A DNA stretch of 39,370 nt from an uncultured Bacteroidales bacterium (GTDB lineage: Bacteria; Bacteroidota; Bacteroidia; Bacteroidales; UBA932), in assembly GCA_944323345.1 (NCBI GenBank), contig CALUSC010000018.1:1-39370 (forward strand). The letters run 5' to 3'. Of this stretch, positions 32,941 through 39,370 are shown piece by piece. Every line of letters starts with the position of its first letter. Position 1 is the stretch's first letter. Below the pieces are notes generated by a model that worked only from the letters and a program-made list of their open reading frames with translations, did no database searches and was not told the origin of the DNA. The position numbers were made by a program, and so were the translations under genes.

Positions 32941-33654
32941 ATGAAAAAGAAGAAACTGGCAGTACTGACCGGAGCCGGTGCAAGCGCTGAAAGCGGCATA
33001 AGCACTTTCAGGGACAGCAACGGATTATGGGAAAACTATAATGTGGAAGATGTAGCATCGATAGACGGCTGGCGCAGGAATCCCGGCCTGGTTCTGGATT
33101 TCTACAACACCAGGCGCAAGGAACTTGCTTCAGCAAAACCGAACGCCGCTCATCTTGCCATTGCAGAACTGGAAAAAGACTATGACGTAACAGTCATAAC
33201 CCAGAATGTGGACAACCTCCATGAACGGGCAGGAAGTACCGGAATAATCCATCTGCATGGAGAACTGACAAAAGTAAGGCCGGAAGACAGATGCAACGAC
33301 ATGGATAATTTTTCAGAAGAATCCGTATTCGACATCGGATACGGGGAAATACATATAGGGGACATGGCTCCGGACGGAGCGCAGCTGAGGCCACATATCG
33401 TATGGTTCGGTGAAGCAGTACCTAAAATAGAGGCAGCGATCAATGCCGTGGAAAAAGCCGACATACTGCTGATCGTAGGCACATCCCTGCAGGTATATCC
33501 TGCTGCCGGGCTCTACAGATATGCAGGATTCGACACACCTATATATATAATAGATCCGAAGGATGTCCCTGTCCATGACAAAAGGATAATACATATCAAG
33601 GATGTAGCTACCAAAGGCATGGAGACATTCAAAAATATTTTGAATTCAAAATAA
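32941..33654 (+). CDS. cobB: Sirtuin (SIR2-family) NAD-dependent protein deacylase
   Basis: A 237-residue class III-like sirtuin. It has the NAD-binding GAGASAESGISTFR, the TQNVDNLHERAG segment, the catalytic His in HLHGEL, and GTSLQVYPA. A Tyr-x-x-Arg motif (FYNTRR) matches the residues that bind acidic acyl groups in SIRT5 and E. coli CobB, so desuccinylase or demalonylase activity is likely. The zinc module is poor in Cys: only one Cys (EDRC) appears where four are common. The ATG at 32941 is the usual start; the frame extends to 32926 inside the upstream gene. It is tightly coupled to the ATPase-like gene. Confidence 0.9.
   Translation: MKKKKLAVLTGAGASAESGISTFRDSNGLWENYNVEDVASIDGWRRNPGLVLDFYNTRRKELASAKPNAAHLAIAELEKDYDVTVITQNVDNLHERAGSTGIIHLHGELTKVRPEDRCNDMDNFSEESVFDIGYGEIHIGDMAPDGAQLRPHIVWFGEAVPKIEAAINAVEKADILLIVGTSLQVYPAAGLYRYAGFDTPIYIIDPKDVPVHDKRIIHIKDVATKGMETFKNILNSK
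33636..33653. repeat. 18-bp perfect palindrome over the sirtuin stop and rpsU -33 region
   Basis: TATTTTGAATTCAAAATA reads the same on both strands. It covers the last codons of the sirtuin gene and includes the TTTG used as the rpsU -33 element. It might be an operator for rpsU, but it is A/T-rich and coding constraint or chance could account for it. Confidence 0.4.
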
Positions 33655-33668
33655 TCTGCTTATCTTTG
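33639..33668 (+). promoter_or_regulatory. Promoter for rpsU
   Basis: TTTG (33639-33642) and the -7 box TATCTTTG (33661-33668) are spaced by 18 bp. Transcription should start near 33675, giving a leader of about 23 nt that is mostly the Shine-Dalgarno sequence. Confidence 0.75.
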
Positions 33669-33680
33669 CAGCCTTGAATA

Positions 33681-33690
33681 AAAGGAGGTG
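33681..33690 (+). promoter_or_regulatory. Exceptionally strong Shine-Dalgarno sequence of rpsU
   Basis: AAAGGAGGTG lies 7 nt before the rpsU ATG and pairs with the whole anti-Shine-Dalgarno end of 16S rRNA. Almost no other gene in this window has such a site. In Bacteroidia the anti-Shine-Dalgarno sequence is held by bS21 and neighbours on the 30S platform, and rpsU is reported to use its Shine-Dalgarno for translational autocontrol. Confidence 0.85.
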
Positions 33691-33697
33691 ATTAGAC

Positions 33698-33892
33698 ATG
33701 ATTATAGTACCGGTAAAGGAAGGCGAGAACATCGAGAAGGCTCTTAAGAAGTTCAAGAGAAAATTCGAAAAGACTGGAGCGATCCGCGAACTCCGTGCGA
33801 GAAAAGCATTCGTGAAACCTTCAGTAAAGAGAAGAGAAGAGATAAAGAAGGCCATCTACGTACAGCACATGCAGCTCATGGACGAGCAGTAG
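33698..33892 (+). CDS. rpsU: 30S ribosomal protein bS21
   Basis: A 64-residue bS21, a small basic protein of the 30S platform next to the 3' end of 16S rRNA. It starts MIIVPVKEGENIEKALKKFK and is Lys/Arg-rich throughout, with FVKPSVKRREE near the C-terminal half. In Bacteroidia this protein helps hide the anti-Shine-Dalgarno sequence. The gene forms a monocistronic unit bounded by its own promoter and a very strong terminator. Confidence 0.96.
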   Translation: MIIVPVKEGENIEKALKKFKRKFEKTGAIRELRARKAFVKPSVKRREEIKKAIYVQHMQLMDEQ

Positions 33893-33917
33893 TCCGAAGG
33901 TGGACAAAGAATACTAT

Positions 33918-33955
33918 GTTGCAGGTAACAGACAGTTACCTGCAACGTTTTTTTT
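33918..33955 (+). terminator. Strong rho-independent terminator after rpsU
   Basis: GTTGCAGGTAAC (33918-33929) and GTTACCTGCAAC (33935-33946) form a perfect 12-bp stem with a 5-nt loop, followed by G and eight T residues. It is the clearest terminator in the window. Confidence 0.95.
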
Positions 33956-33970
33956 ATACCGATTATTGTA

Positions 33971-33978
33971 TACATTTG
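33971..33978 (+). promoter_or_regulatory. -7 promoter box for the AsmA-like gene
   Basis: TACATTTG matches TAnnTTTG, 25 bp before the ATG at 34004 and 15 bp after the rpsU terminator. The -33 position falls within the T run of the terminator and has no TTTG. Confidence 0.5.
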
Positions 33979-34003
33979 TATTTTGTCTTGACAGGAATAA
34001 TCT

Positions 34004-37000
34004 ATGGAAAAGAATATCGGCATGAAGAAAAAATCCGGCAAGTGGAAAATTCTATGGACAGTGCTCCTGGCGATAGCCGGAATATGGGCAGTGATATTGA
34101 TTGTACTGCAGATAGCCTTGACACCCGGAGTTCTGACCGGAGCGGCGAACAGGATTGCCGCACAGATGGTAGACGGCGATGTATCTTTCGGCAAGGTACG
34201 GGCTTCGGTTTTCAGGAACTTTCCATACGTAACCGTCACATTCGACAGTCTGTCAGTAACATACCCTGCCGGACGTTTCGAGAAGTACGGAGCAGGGAAA
34301 GACTGGTATACCAGCCAGGGACGCGGAGAATCCGGCGACACGCTGATGTCTTTCAGCAGACTCTCGGCATCCGTAAACATTTCGAGCCTGCTGTCAGGAC
34401 AGATAAACATACCGAGAGTCTCGCTTTCCAAGCCGAGAATTTATGCCACCATGTACAATGACAGCACTGCGTCATGGAACATATTCCGCCTTACCGGAAA
34501 CGATACTGAAGAAAAGTCCGACACGTCCGAAAGCGGGCTGCCGGACATGGTCATAGGACGGATACGGCTGACAGACAGGCCGCGCATCGTTTTCAGCAGC
34601 ATCCCGGATTCCACAAACATATCACTTAGCATGAAAAAGATGGTCTTTTTCGGCAGGGTCGTGACAAAAGACATTCATAAAAGCCGGCTCGGCCTCAAGA
34701 TAGACACTCTTTTCATGACAGGAAGATTTCCGGCCGACACCGTAGCCCTGAGAATGGACAATTTCGTCATCAGGGGGAAAGACCGCGGGATAAATGTCAG
34801 GGCTATGGCCACTGCATATCTGGCAACAGGGACTTACGGACGCATGAAAGTCCCCGTAGAAGTCGATTCCAGAATTTCTTTCCCCCAGGACAGCATCCGC
34901 AGGGTTTCCATAGAAAACCTGAATGCAAGATTCGCGGACATACCGGTCATGGCGAAAGCGGATGTCGGCTTCAAGGGGGACAGCATCTATGTGGACGGCG
35001 GATGCTACATACATGACTGCGAAATCATGAAACCGATAAACTATTTCGGGAAAAACCTGATGAAAGGCCTGGGAGATTTCAGGACAGATGCAGTGATTTC
35101 GCTTGCGGCAAAAGTTGACGGATGGCTAGATACACATGGGCACATTCCGGCAGTAGACGCCGTTCTGGAGATACCGGTTACGAACATCTCGCATAAAATT
35201 CTGGGAGACAATAAAATCGGCCTGAAAGCCACCTTGAAGGGCGAGGAATCCGGACGAATGGACGTGAAACTGGACAGCGTACTTTTCATCGGGAAAGGCA
35301 TTGCGCTGGCAGGCGCAGGAAAGGCTGAAGACCTGCTCGGCAAAGATCCGCAGCTGAGCGTGGACAGCCGTTTCTTTCTGAATCTGGACACTCTGTCTAC
35401 CCTGATAAGACGTTTCACCGGTTATTCGGCTGCAGGACGGATGTCGGCAGAACTTAAAGGGGATATTCTGATGTCGCAGATCTCGCCTTACACATTCGCC
35501 GACGCCGATCTGAAAGGCAACATCAGAAGCCGCAAACTGATCCTGTATTCCCCTGAAGACTCCATAGATGTCTACATAGACAGCCTGGACGTGAAACTCG
35601 GAACTTATGCCAACATATACAACACCAGGATAACCGAAGGTGAAAGGATGATGGGACTGGCGGCCTGCGTGGACAGCATACGGCTGAGATATAAGGACAG
35701 CATGTCACTCATGGGCAGGAAACTCTCTCTGCTGGCACAGAATTCGGCAGCGGTTATCAATCAGGACGACTCCTCTGCATTCTATCCGTTCGGAGGCAGA
35801 TTCGAGGCAGGATTCCTGTCGATGAGAGGAGCCGACACATCTGTCATGGCACTCGCCAAATCAGTGAACAGATTCAGCATCATGCCGAAGGAAGGAAGTC
35901 CTGATGTCCCCGTGCTCGGCCTGACGAGCAATACAGGAATGGTATTCGTCAAGGGGACTGTCAACAGGCTGGCCGCCAGGAATATGAACCTGTCGGCCAA
36001 TGCAGCCATGAACTCCATAGAGCGCAGAAGGAAGGCCAGGGCGTTCGTAGACTCCCTATCCAGGGCAAATCCGGACGTACCTCTCGATTCCCTTTTCAGA
36101 CAATTCCGGCGCAACCGCCCTGTAAGGGAAATCCCGGAATGGCTTACAGAGGATGATTTCAGGAAAAGCGATATCAGTTTCGACATAGGGGAAAACATAC
36201 GGAAATATTTCAGGGAATGGGATATGCATGGCTCCGTCTCCCTGGACAGGATGAACGTCATGTCGCCATATTTCCCTTTGAGAAACAGGATAAACGGCTT
36301 TTCCGGCACTTTCAACAACAATGAAATCAGAATAGACAGCCTGAAAATATCAAGCGGAAGATCCGCTCTTTCCGCCAGCGGAGCCCTTACAGGACTGAAG
36401 ATGGCCATTCTGCGCAACGGATTCCTGCTGTTGGATGTGAATGTCGAATCCGACAGACTGGATCTGAACCAGCTTCTGGCTGCATATTCCGCAGGACAGA
36501 AATTCGATGCTGATGAGTTCACGGGAACTGACATGACATCGCTGGATGACGACGAATTCGAAGGGATGATTATGGCGGACAGCACACAGGTCGCATCCGA
36601 TTCCAGCACTCTTGTGGTCATACCGGCCAATATCGCTGCCGAAATAAAACTGGATGCCAGAAATGTCCGGTATTCGAAACTGGAAATGGATAGAATGACC
36701 GCAGATCTGACGGTAAAGGAAAGATGCGTCCAGTTTACAAATACTTCTGCAGTCACCAATATGGGAAATCTGTTCTTCGAAGGTTTTTATGCCACCCGAA
36801 CCAAAAAAGACCTGAAGACCGGATTCAATCTGAATTTTTCGAAAATAACAGCGGAAAAGGTGATTGAAATGCTGCCTGCCATCGACACTGTCATGCCGCT
36901 TCTCAAATCTTTCAAAGGAGAGCTGAATCTGGAAATGGCTGCGACTGCAGACATCGACACTGCCATGAGCATTCTGGCTCCATCCATAAACGGAGTGATC

Positions 37001-37546
37001 AGAATCGGAGGAAAACATCTTCAGCTCCACAATGACGAAAGTATAAAGAAAATCGCCAGAATACTGAAATTCAAGGACAGGGAAAATACATACATAGACA
37101 AAATGACAGTTGAAGGTCTCATTGCGGACAGCAGGCTGGAGATTTTCCCTTTCGTGCTGGATATAGACAGGTACATTCTGGCGATGAGCGGAGTCCAGAA
37201 TCTGGATTCCTCATTCAAATACCATGTCTCCGTCATAGAATCTCCGCTGCCTTTCAGACTCGGCATCGACCTGTGGGGAGACTTCGATGACATGAAATTC
37301 AAGATAGGCAAGGCAAAATACAAGAGTGCAAATGTACCTGTATTCACGGCAGCAGTCGATCAGGTGAAACTGAATCTGGCAGAGTCCATAAGGGACATCT
37401 TCAGGAAAGGTGTGGATAACGCCGTATCCGAAAGCCGCAGGCAGAAAGCGATAAACGACTACAAGAAACGGATAGACTATGTCCAAGCCGTGGACGAGCA
37501 GATGGACACATTGACTTCCGAGGAACAGAAGTCCCTGGATATGTAA
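34004..37546 (+). CDS. Large AsmA-family envelope protein
   Basis: An 1180-residue protein with a short basic cytosolic start, one membrane segment (about 16-38) and a very long periplasmic part rich in beta-strands. The start of the periplasmic region (DGDVSFGKVRASVFRNFPYVTV) and the C-terminal segment with repeated strand patterns match AsmA-like proteins, which are related to TamB and VPS13-type bridges and are proposed to carry phospholipids between membranes. This gives the protein an inferred envelope-homeostasis role. A charged helical tail follows (about 1125-1180). It has its own promoter after the rpsU terminator. prmA follows after 45 bp. Confidence 0.78.
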   Translation: MEKNIGMKKKSGKWKILWTVLLAIAGIWAVILIVLQIALTPGVLTGAANRIAAQMVDGDVSFGKVRASVFRNFPYVTVTFDSLSVTYPAGRFEKYGAGKDWYTSQGRGESGDTLMSFSRLSASVNISSLLSGQINIPRVSLSKPRIYATMYNDSTASWNIFRLTGNDTEEKSDTSESGLPDMVIGRIRLTDRPRIVFSSIPDSTNISLSMKKMVFFGRVVTKDIHKSRLGLKIDTLFMTGRFPADTVALRMDNFVIRGKDRGINVRAMATAYLATGTYGRMKVPVEVDSRISFPQDSIRRVSIENLNARFADIPVMAKADVGFKGDSIYVDGGCYIHDCEIMKPINYFGKNLMKGLGDFRTDAVISLAAKVDGWLDTHGHIPAVDAVLEIPVTNISHKILGDNKIGLKATLKGEESGRMDVKLDSVLFIGKGIALAGAGKAEDLLGKDPQLSVDSRFFLNLDTLSTLIRRFTGYSAAGRMSAELKGDILMSQISPYTFADADLKGNIRSRKLILYSPEDSIDVYIDSLDVKLGTYANIYNTRITEGERMMGLAACVDSIRLRYKDSMSLMGRKLSLLAQNSAAVINQDDSSAFYPFGGRFEAGFLSMRGADTSVMALAKSVNRFSIMPKEGSPDVPVLGLTSNTGMVFVKGTVNRLAARNMNLSANAAMNSIERRRKARAFVDSLSRANPDVPLDSLFRQFRRNRPVREIPEWLTEDDFRKSDISFDIGENIRKYFREWDMHGSVSLDRMNVMSPYFPLRNRINGFSGTFNNNEIRIDSLKISSGRSALSASGALTGLKMAILRNGFLLLDVNVESDRLDLNQLLAAYSAGQKFDADEFTGTDMTSLDDDEFEGMIMADSTQVASDSSTLVVIPANIAAEIKLDARNVRYSKLEMDRMTADLTVKERCVQFTNTSAVTNMGNLFFEGFYATRTKKDLKTGFNLNFSKITAEKVIEMLPAIDTVMPLLKSFKGELNLEMAATADIDTAMSILAPSINGVIRIGGKHLQLHNDESIKKIARILKFKDRENTYIDKMTVEGLIADSRLEIFPFVLDIDRYILAMSGVQNLDSSFKYHVSVIESPLPFRLGIDLWGDFDDMKFKIGKAKYKSANVPVFTAAVDQVKLNLAESIRDIFRKGVDNAVSESRRQKAINDYKKRIDYVQAVDEQMDTLTSEEQKSLDM

Positions 37547-37591
37547 CAGCATAATGGCGACAAACAGTAGAAAAATTAAAGGACAGACATC

Positions 37592-38449
37592 ATGAACAGT
37601 CAGGAATATATTGAAGTTTCCATGAAAATCACTCCTTTCAGCGAGGAGAATGCAGAGATACTGATGGCGGAACTGGATGAAATACCTTTCGAATCCTTTA
37701 CGGTAGAAGAGCCGCTTCTGAAAGGCTACATCCAGAAAGAAAGTTATAATCCCCAGATGCTTAAAATCGTTCTGAGCGGGACAGACGATATGGGATTCGA
37801 GGTCTCGTTCACTTCGACCCTGATTCCTCCGTGCAACTGGAACGCACTGTGGGAAGAACAATTCACGCCTATCGTAGTGGACAGCAAATGCACTATAAAG
37901 GCGACTTTCCATAAAGGGCTGAAAAGGACAAGATTCAACATAACCATCGACCCGAAAATGGCATTCGGGACAGGCCATCACCAGACTACGTACATGATGT
38001 GCCGGGCCCTGCTCGAAAACGAGGCTGACATCAAGGGGAAGATCGTGATGGACATGGGGTGCGGGACAGCCATTCTGGCCATTCTGGCGGCCAAGATGGG
38101 CGCGGCGCATACATACGGGATAGACATAGACGCAGTCGCCGCCGTATCTGCGTTCGACAACGCCAGACTGAACAAGGTATCGAGACATGTCGAGACATAT
38201 TGCGGTGATGCCTCGCTTCTACAGATTGGGAAATATGACGTGCTGCTGGCCAACATAAACAGGAACATACTTATAGAGGATATCCCTACATATTCGAGAA
38301 GCCTGAAAAAAGGAGGACTGCTCTTTGTCAGCGGATTTTATACTGAAGATCTGCCCATGATCTCAGGCGTGGCTGAGCGTGCCGGCCTGACATTCTCCAA
38401 ATCAGACAGCATGGACAACTGGTGCTGCGCGAAATTCATGAAAGAATAG
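37592..38449 (+). CDS. prmA: Ribosomal protein L11 methyltransferase
   Basis: A 285-residue PrmA, which trimethylates ribosomal protein uL11 using S-adenosylmethionine. An N-terminal substrate-recognition domain (about 1-95) precedes the methyltransferase domain. Motifs seen include MAFGTGHHQTT, the SAM-binding VMDMGCGTAILAI and the later LANINRNIL, which corresponds to the family's NIL motif. Length is normal. It follows the AsmA-like gene by 45 bp and is probably co-transcribed with it. Confidence 0.93.
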   Translation: MNSQEYIEVSMKITPFSEENAEILMAELDEIPFESFTVEEPLLKGYIQKESYNPQMLKIVLSGTDDMGFEVSFTSTLIPPCNWNALWEEQFTPIVVDSKCTIKATFHKGLKRTRFNITIDPKMAFGTGHHQTTYMMCRALLENEADIKGKIVMDMGCGTAILAILAAKMGAAHTYGIDIDAVAAVSAFDNARLNKVSRHVETYCGDASLLQIGKYDVLLANINRNILIEDIPTYSRSLKKGGLLFVSGFYTEDLPMISGVAERAGLTFSKSDSMDNWCCAKFMKE

Positions 38450-38473
38450 CAAAAACCGGCCTCTGCTCCGGCT

Positions 38474-38503
38474 CCTGAAATAGGTTTTGTTTTTCAGGTT
38501 TTT
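38474..38503 (+). terminator. Probable terminator after prmA
   Basis: CCTGAAA (38474-38480) and TTTCAGG (38492-38498) form a 7-bp stem with an 11-nt loop, followed by five T residues. The loop contains the TTTG used as the -33 element of the tRNA-Leu promoter, so terminator and promoter overlap. Confidence 0.5.
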
Positions 38504-38516
38504 ATATCTATCTTTG
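38486..38516 (+). promoter_or_regulatory. Promoter for tRNA-Leu
   Basis: TTTG (38486-38489), 19 bp, then TATCTTTG (38509-38516). Both elements match the Bacteroidota consensus. Transcription should start near 38523, about 44 nt before the mature tRNA. Confidence 0.75.
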
Positions 38517-38566
38517 CAGACCTGTCCAGGACCGTGAACAAGAAAAACGGCCTGAGAGGAAATGAT

Positions 38567-38648
38567 GCGGGCGTGTTGTAATTGGTAGCCAAGCCAGACT
38601 TAGGATCTGGTGCCGTGAGGCGTATGGGTTCGAGTCCCTTCGCCCGCA
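38567..38648 (+). tRNA. tRNA-Leu(UAG)
   Basis: An 82-nt tRNA with acceptor stem GCGGGCG/CGCCCGC, anticodon stem CCAGA/TCTGG with loop CTTAGGA (anticodon UAG), the long variable arm expected for tRNA-Leu, and a standard T-arm with GGTTCGAGTCC. The discriminator is A and CCA is not encoded. It reads CUA and other CUN codons. Confidence 0.96.
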
Positions 38649-38691
38649 CAGAAAATCCCTGCTAATCAAACGATTGGCAGGGATTTTCTGT
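38649..38691. terminator. Bidirectional terminator between tRNA-Leu and the Nudix gene
   Basis: A near-perfect stem of about 20 bp with a 4-nt AAAC loop begins right at the tRNA 3' end. CAGAAAATCCCTGC pairs with GCAGGGATTTTCTG, and an inner AATC/GATT continues the stem after one T-G wobble. The AAAA and TTTT tracts inside the stem supply a T run in both directions, so it can end both the tRNA and the convergent Nudix transcript. Confidence 0.8.
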
Positions 38692-38712
38692 ATCGAGATG
38701 CAAATATTGCTT

Positions 38713-39291
38713 TCAGACAAGGCCGTTCATGGCGAAATACTTCCAGAGCGGAGCTGCCATGAGAGCCTGACGGAGTTTGTCGGAAACCAGAAGCTCCCGC
38801 ACCTGTTCCACAGTCATAAGGCAGACGCTCAAATCTTCGGTGTTGTCAAGATGCTGGGAAGACACTTTGCGGACACCCTTGGCCAGGAAGCAGTGAGTCA
38901 GATTGCTGGTAGTGCTGGGATTCCCCGATATGAGCATCAGTTCTTCCCATTCACCACCGCCGAAACCGGTCTCTTCCTCCAGTTCACGCTGTGCAGCCTG
39001 CAAAGGAGTCTCGCCCTTCTCGATCACACCGGCAGGAATCTCGTAGCAAGTCTTTCCCAGCCCGTAACGGAACTGCCGTTCCATCACGAAATGCCCATCC
39101 CCGGTGATGGCAATGACATTTATCCAGTCCGGATATTCCAGAACATAAAATTCGGGATTTATCCTGCCGTCAGGAAGCCTCACCTGGTCATGGCGCACAG
39201 TCAGCCAAGGACGTCTGAACAGATATTCACTGCTCACGGTTTCCCATTTGCCGTCCTCGCTGACAGCGTCATCTATATTGAAATCCTTCAT
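38713..39291 (-). CDS. Nudix hydrolase, ADP-ribose pyrophosphatase-like
   Basis: A 192-residue Nudix hydrolase. The complete Nudix box GX5EX7REUXEEXGU spans residues 88-110, with Glu94, Arg102, Glu103, Glu106 and Glu107 in place. The preceding strands and the ERQFRYG-type segment resemble ADP-ribose/ADP-sugar pyrophosphatases (NudF-like); the substrate is inferred. The ATG at 39291 follows the fumarase stop codon by one base. The frame stays open further upstream but those residues overlap the fumarase coding end. Convergent with tRNA-Leu across a shared terminator. Confidence 0.9.
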   Translation of the reverse strand: MKDFNIDDAVSEDGKWETVSSEYLFRRPWLTVRHDQVRLPDGRINPEFYVLEYPDWINVIAITGDGHFVMERQFRYGLGKTCYEIPAGVIEKGETPLQAAQRELEEETGFGGGEWEELMLISGNPSTTSNLTHCFLAKGVRKVSSQHLDNTEDLSVCLMTVEQVRELLVSDKLRQALMAAPLWKYFAMNGLV

Positions 39292-39292
39292 A

Positions 39293-39370
39293 TTACAGTC
39301 CGAACTTCTTGAAGAAATCATTTCCCTTGTCATCCACGAGGATGAAAGCAGGGAAATCCTCCACACGGAT
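39293..39370 (-). CDS. C-terminus of a probable class I fumarate hydratase (partial)
   Basis: The last 25 codons and stop of a gene that enters from the right edge. The peptide reads VEDFPAFILVDDKGNDFF followed by KKFGL, which matches the C-terminal end of class I (iron-sulfur) fumarases. Only this tail is visible, so the identification rests on a short segment. One base separates its stop from the Nudix start, which indicates a common transcript. Confidence 0.65.
   Translation of the reverse strand: MRVEDFPAFILVDDKGNDFFKKFGL

Noticed and set aside
31779-33654. ATPase plus SIR2 pair as an antiviral system
   Set aside because: The sirtuin has the full deacylase and acyl-pocket motifs rather than a defence-type SIR2 NADase layout, and there are no other defence genes or mobile signatures. 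It is kept only as a regulatory-pair hypothesis.
37211-38188. 325-codon minus-strand frame opposite the AsmA-like gene and prmA
   Set aside because: Both plus-strand genes are well supported by motifs. This frame has random composition.
39292-39366. Upstream extension of the Nudix frame
   Set aside because: These bases encode the fumarase C-terminus in another frame, and the ATG at 39291 is in the right place.
1-39370. CRISPR arrays, insertion sequences, prophage genes, origin of replication
   Set aside because: No regularly spaced direct repeats, transposase or integrase motifs, phage structural genes or clustered DnaA-box-like sequences were seen in reading the window.

Overview
The window reads as chromosomal DNA of a Bacteroidota bacterium, most likely of the order Bacteroidales. 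The evidence is a complete MoxR/DUF58/Bat aerotolerance gene cluster, promoter boxes of the Bacteroidota type (TTTG or TTG, about 19 bp, then TAnnTTTG), near absence of Shine-Dalgarno sequences except a very strong one on rpsU, a large carboxypeptidase-regulatory/beta-barrel outer membrane protein, and stand-alone PASTA and AsmA-type envelope proteins. I cannot name genus or species. Coding density is very high: no gene-free stretch exceeds about 160 bases, and several convergent genes overlap or nearly touch.

Layout. 1-102 holds the 5' half of a tRNA-Arg(CCU) that loses tRNA character just past the anticodon. 121-2715 (minus) is typA, a DUF177 protein and rpmF. 2838-5756 (plus) is guaA and rmuC. 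5753-15525 (minus) is a nine-gene array: MoxR ATPase, DUF58 protein, a membrane protein, BatA, BatB, BatC, a BatD-BatE fusion, a 2-hydroxyacid dehydrogenase and a gamma-carbonic-anhydrase-like protein. 15589-21657 (plus) is truA, lon, ung, coaD and a tandem-thioredoxin protein. lnt (minus) follows, then a LysE-type transporter, a PASTA protein and rluD (plus). 25977-31603 (minus) has the outer membrane protein, ruvC, serS, rpmA and rplU. 31779-38449 (plus) has a degenerate ATPase, a sirtuin, rpsU, a giant AsmA-like protein and prmA. tRNA-Leu(UAG), a Nudix hydrolase and the last 25 codons of a probable class I fumarase close the window.

Functional picture. Most genes are housekeeping: translation (rpmF, rplU, rpmA, rpsU, serS, typA, truA, rluD, prmA, tRNAs), nucleotide and coenzyme synthesis (guaA, coaD), DNA repair (ung, ruvC, rmuC), proteolysis (lon) and the envelope (lnt, AsmA-like, beta-barrel, PASTA, Bat). 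Divergent gene pairs share short back-to-back promoters.

I found no phage, insertion sequence, CRISPR array or clear defence island. The items most worth checking are the interrupted tRNA-Arg, the BatD-BatE fusion with an out-of-frame stop exactly at the junction, the palindrome before lon, the rpsU control region, and the ATPase-sirtuin pair.
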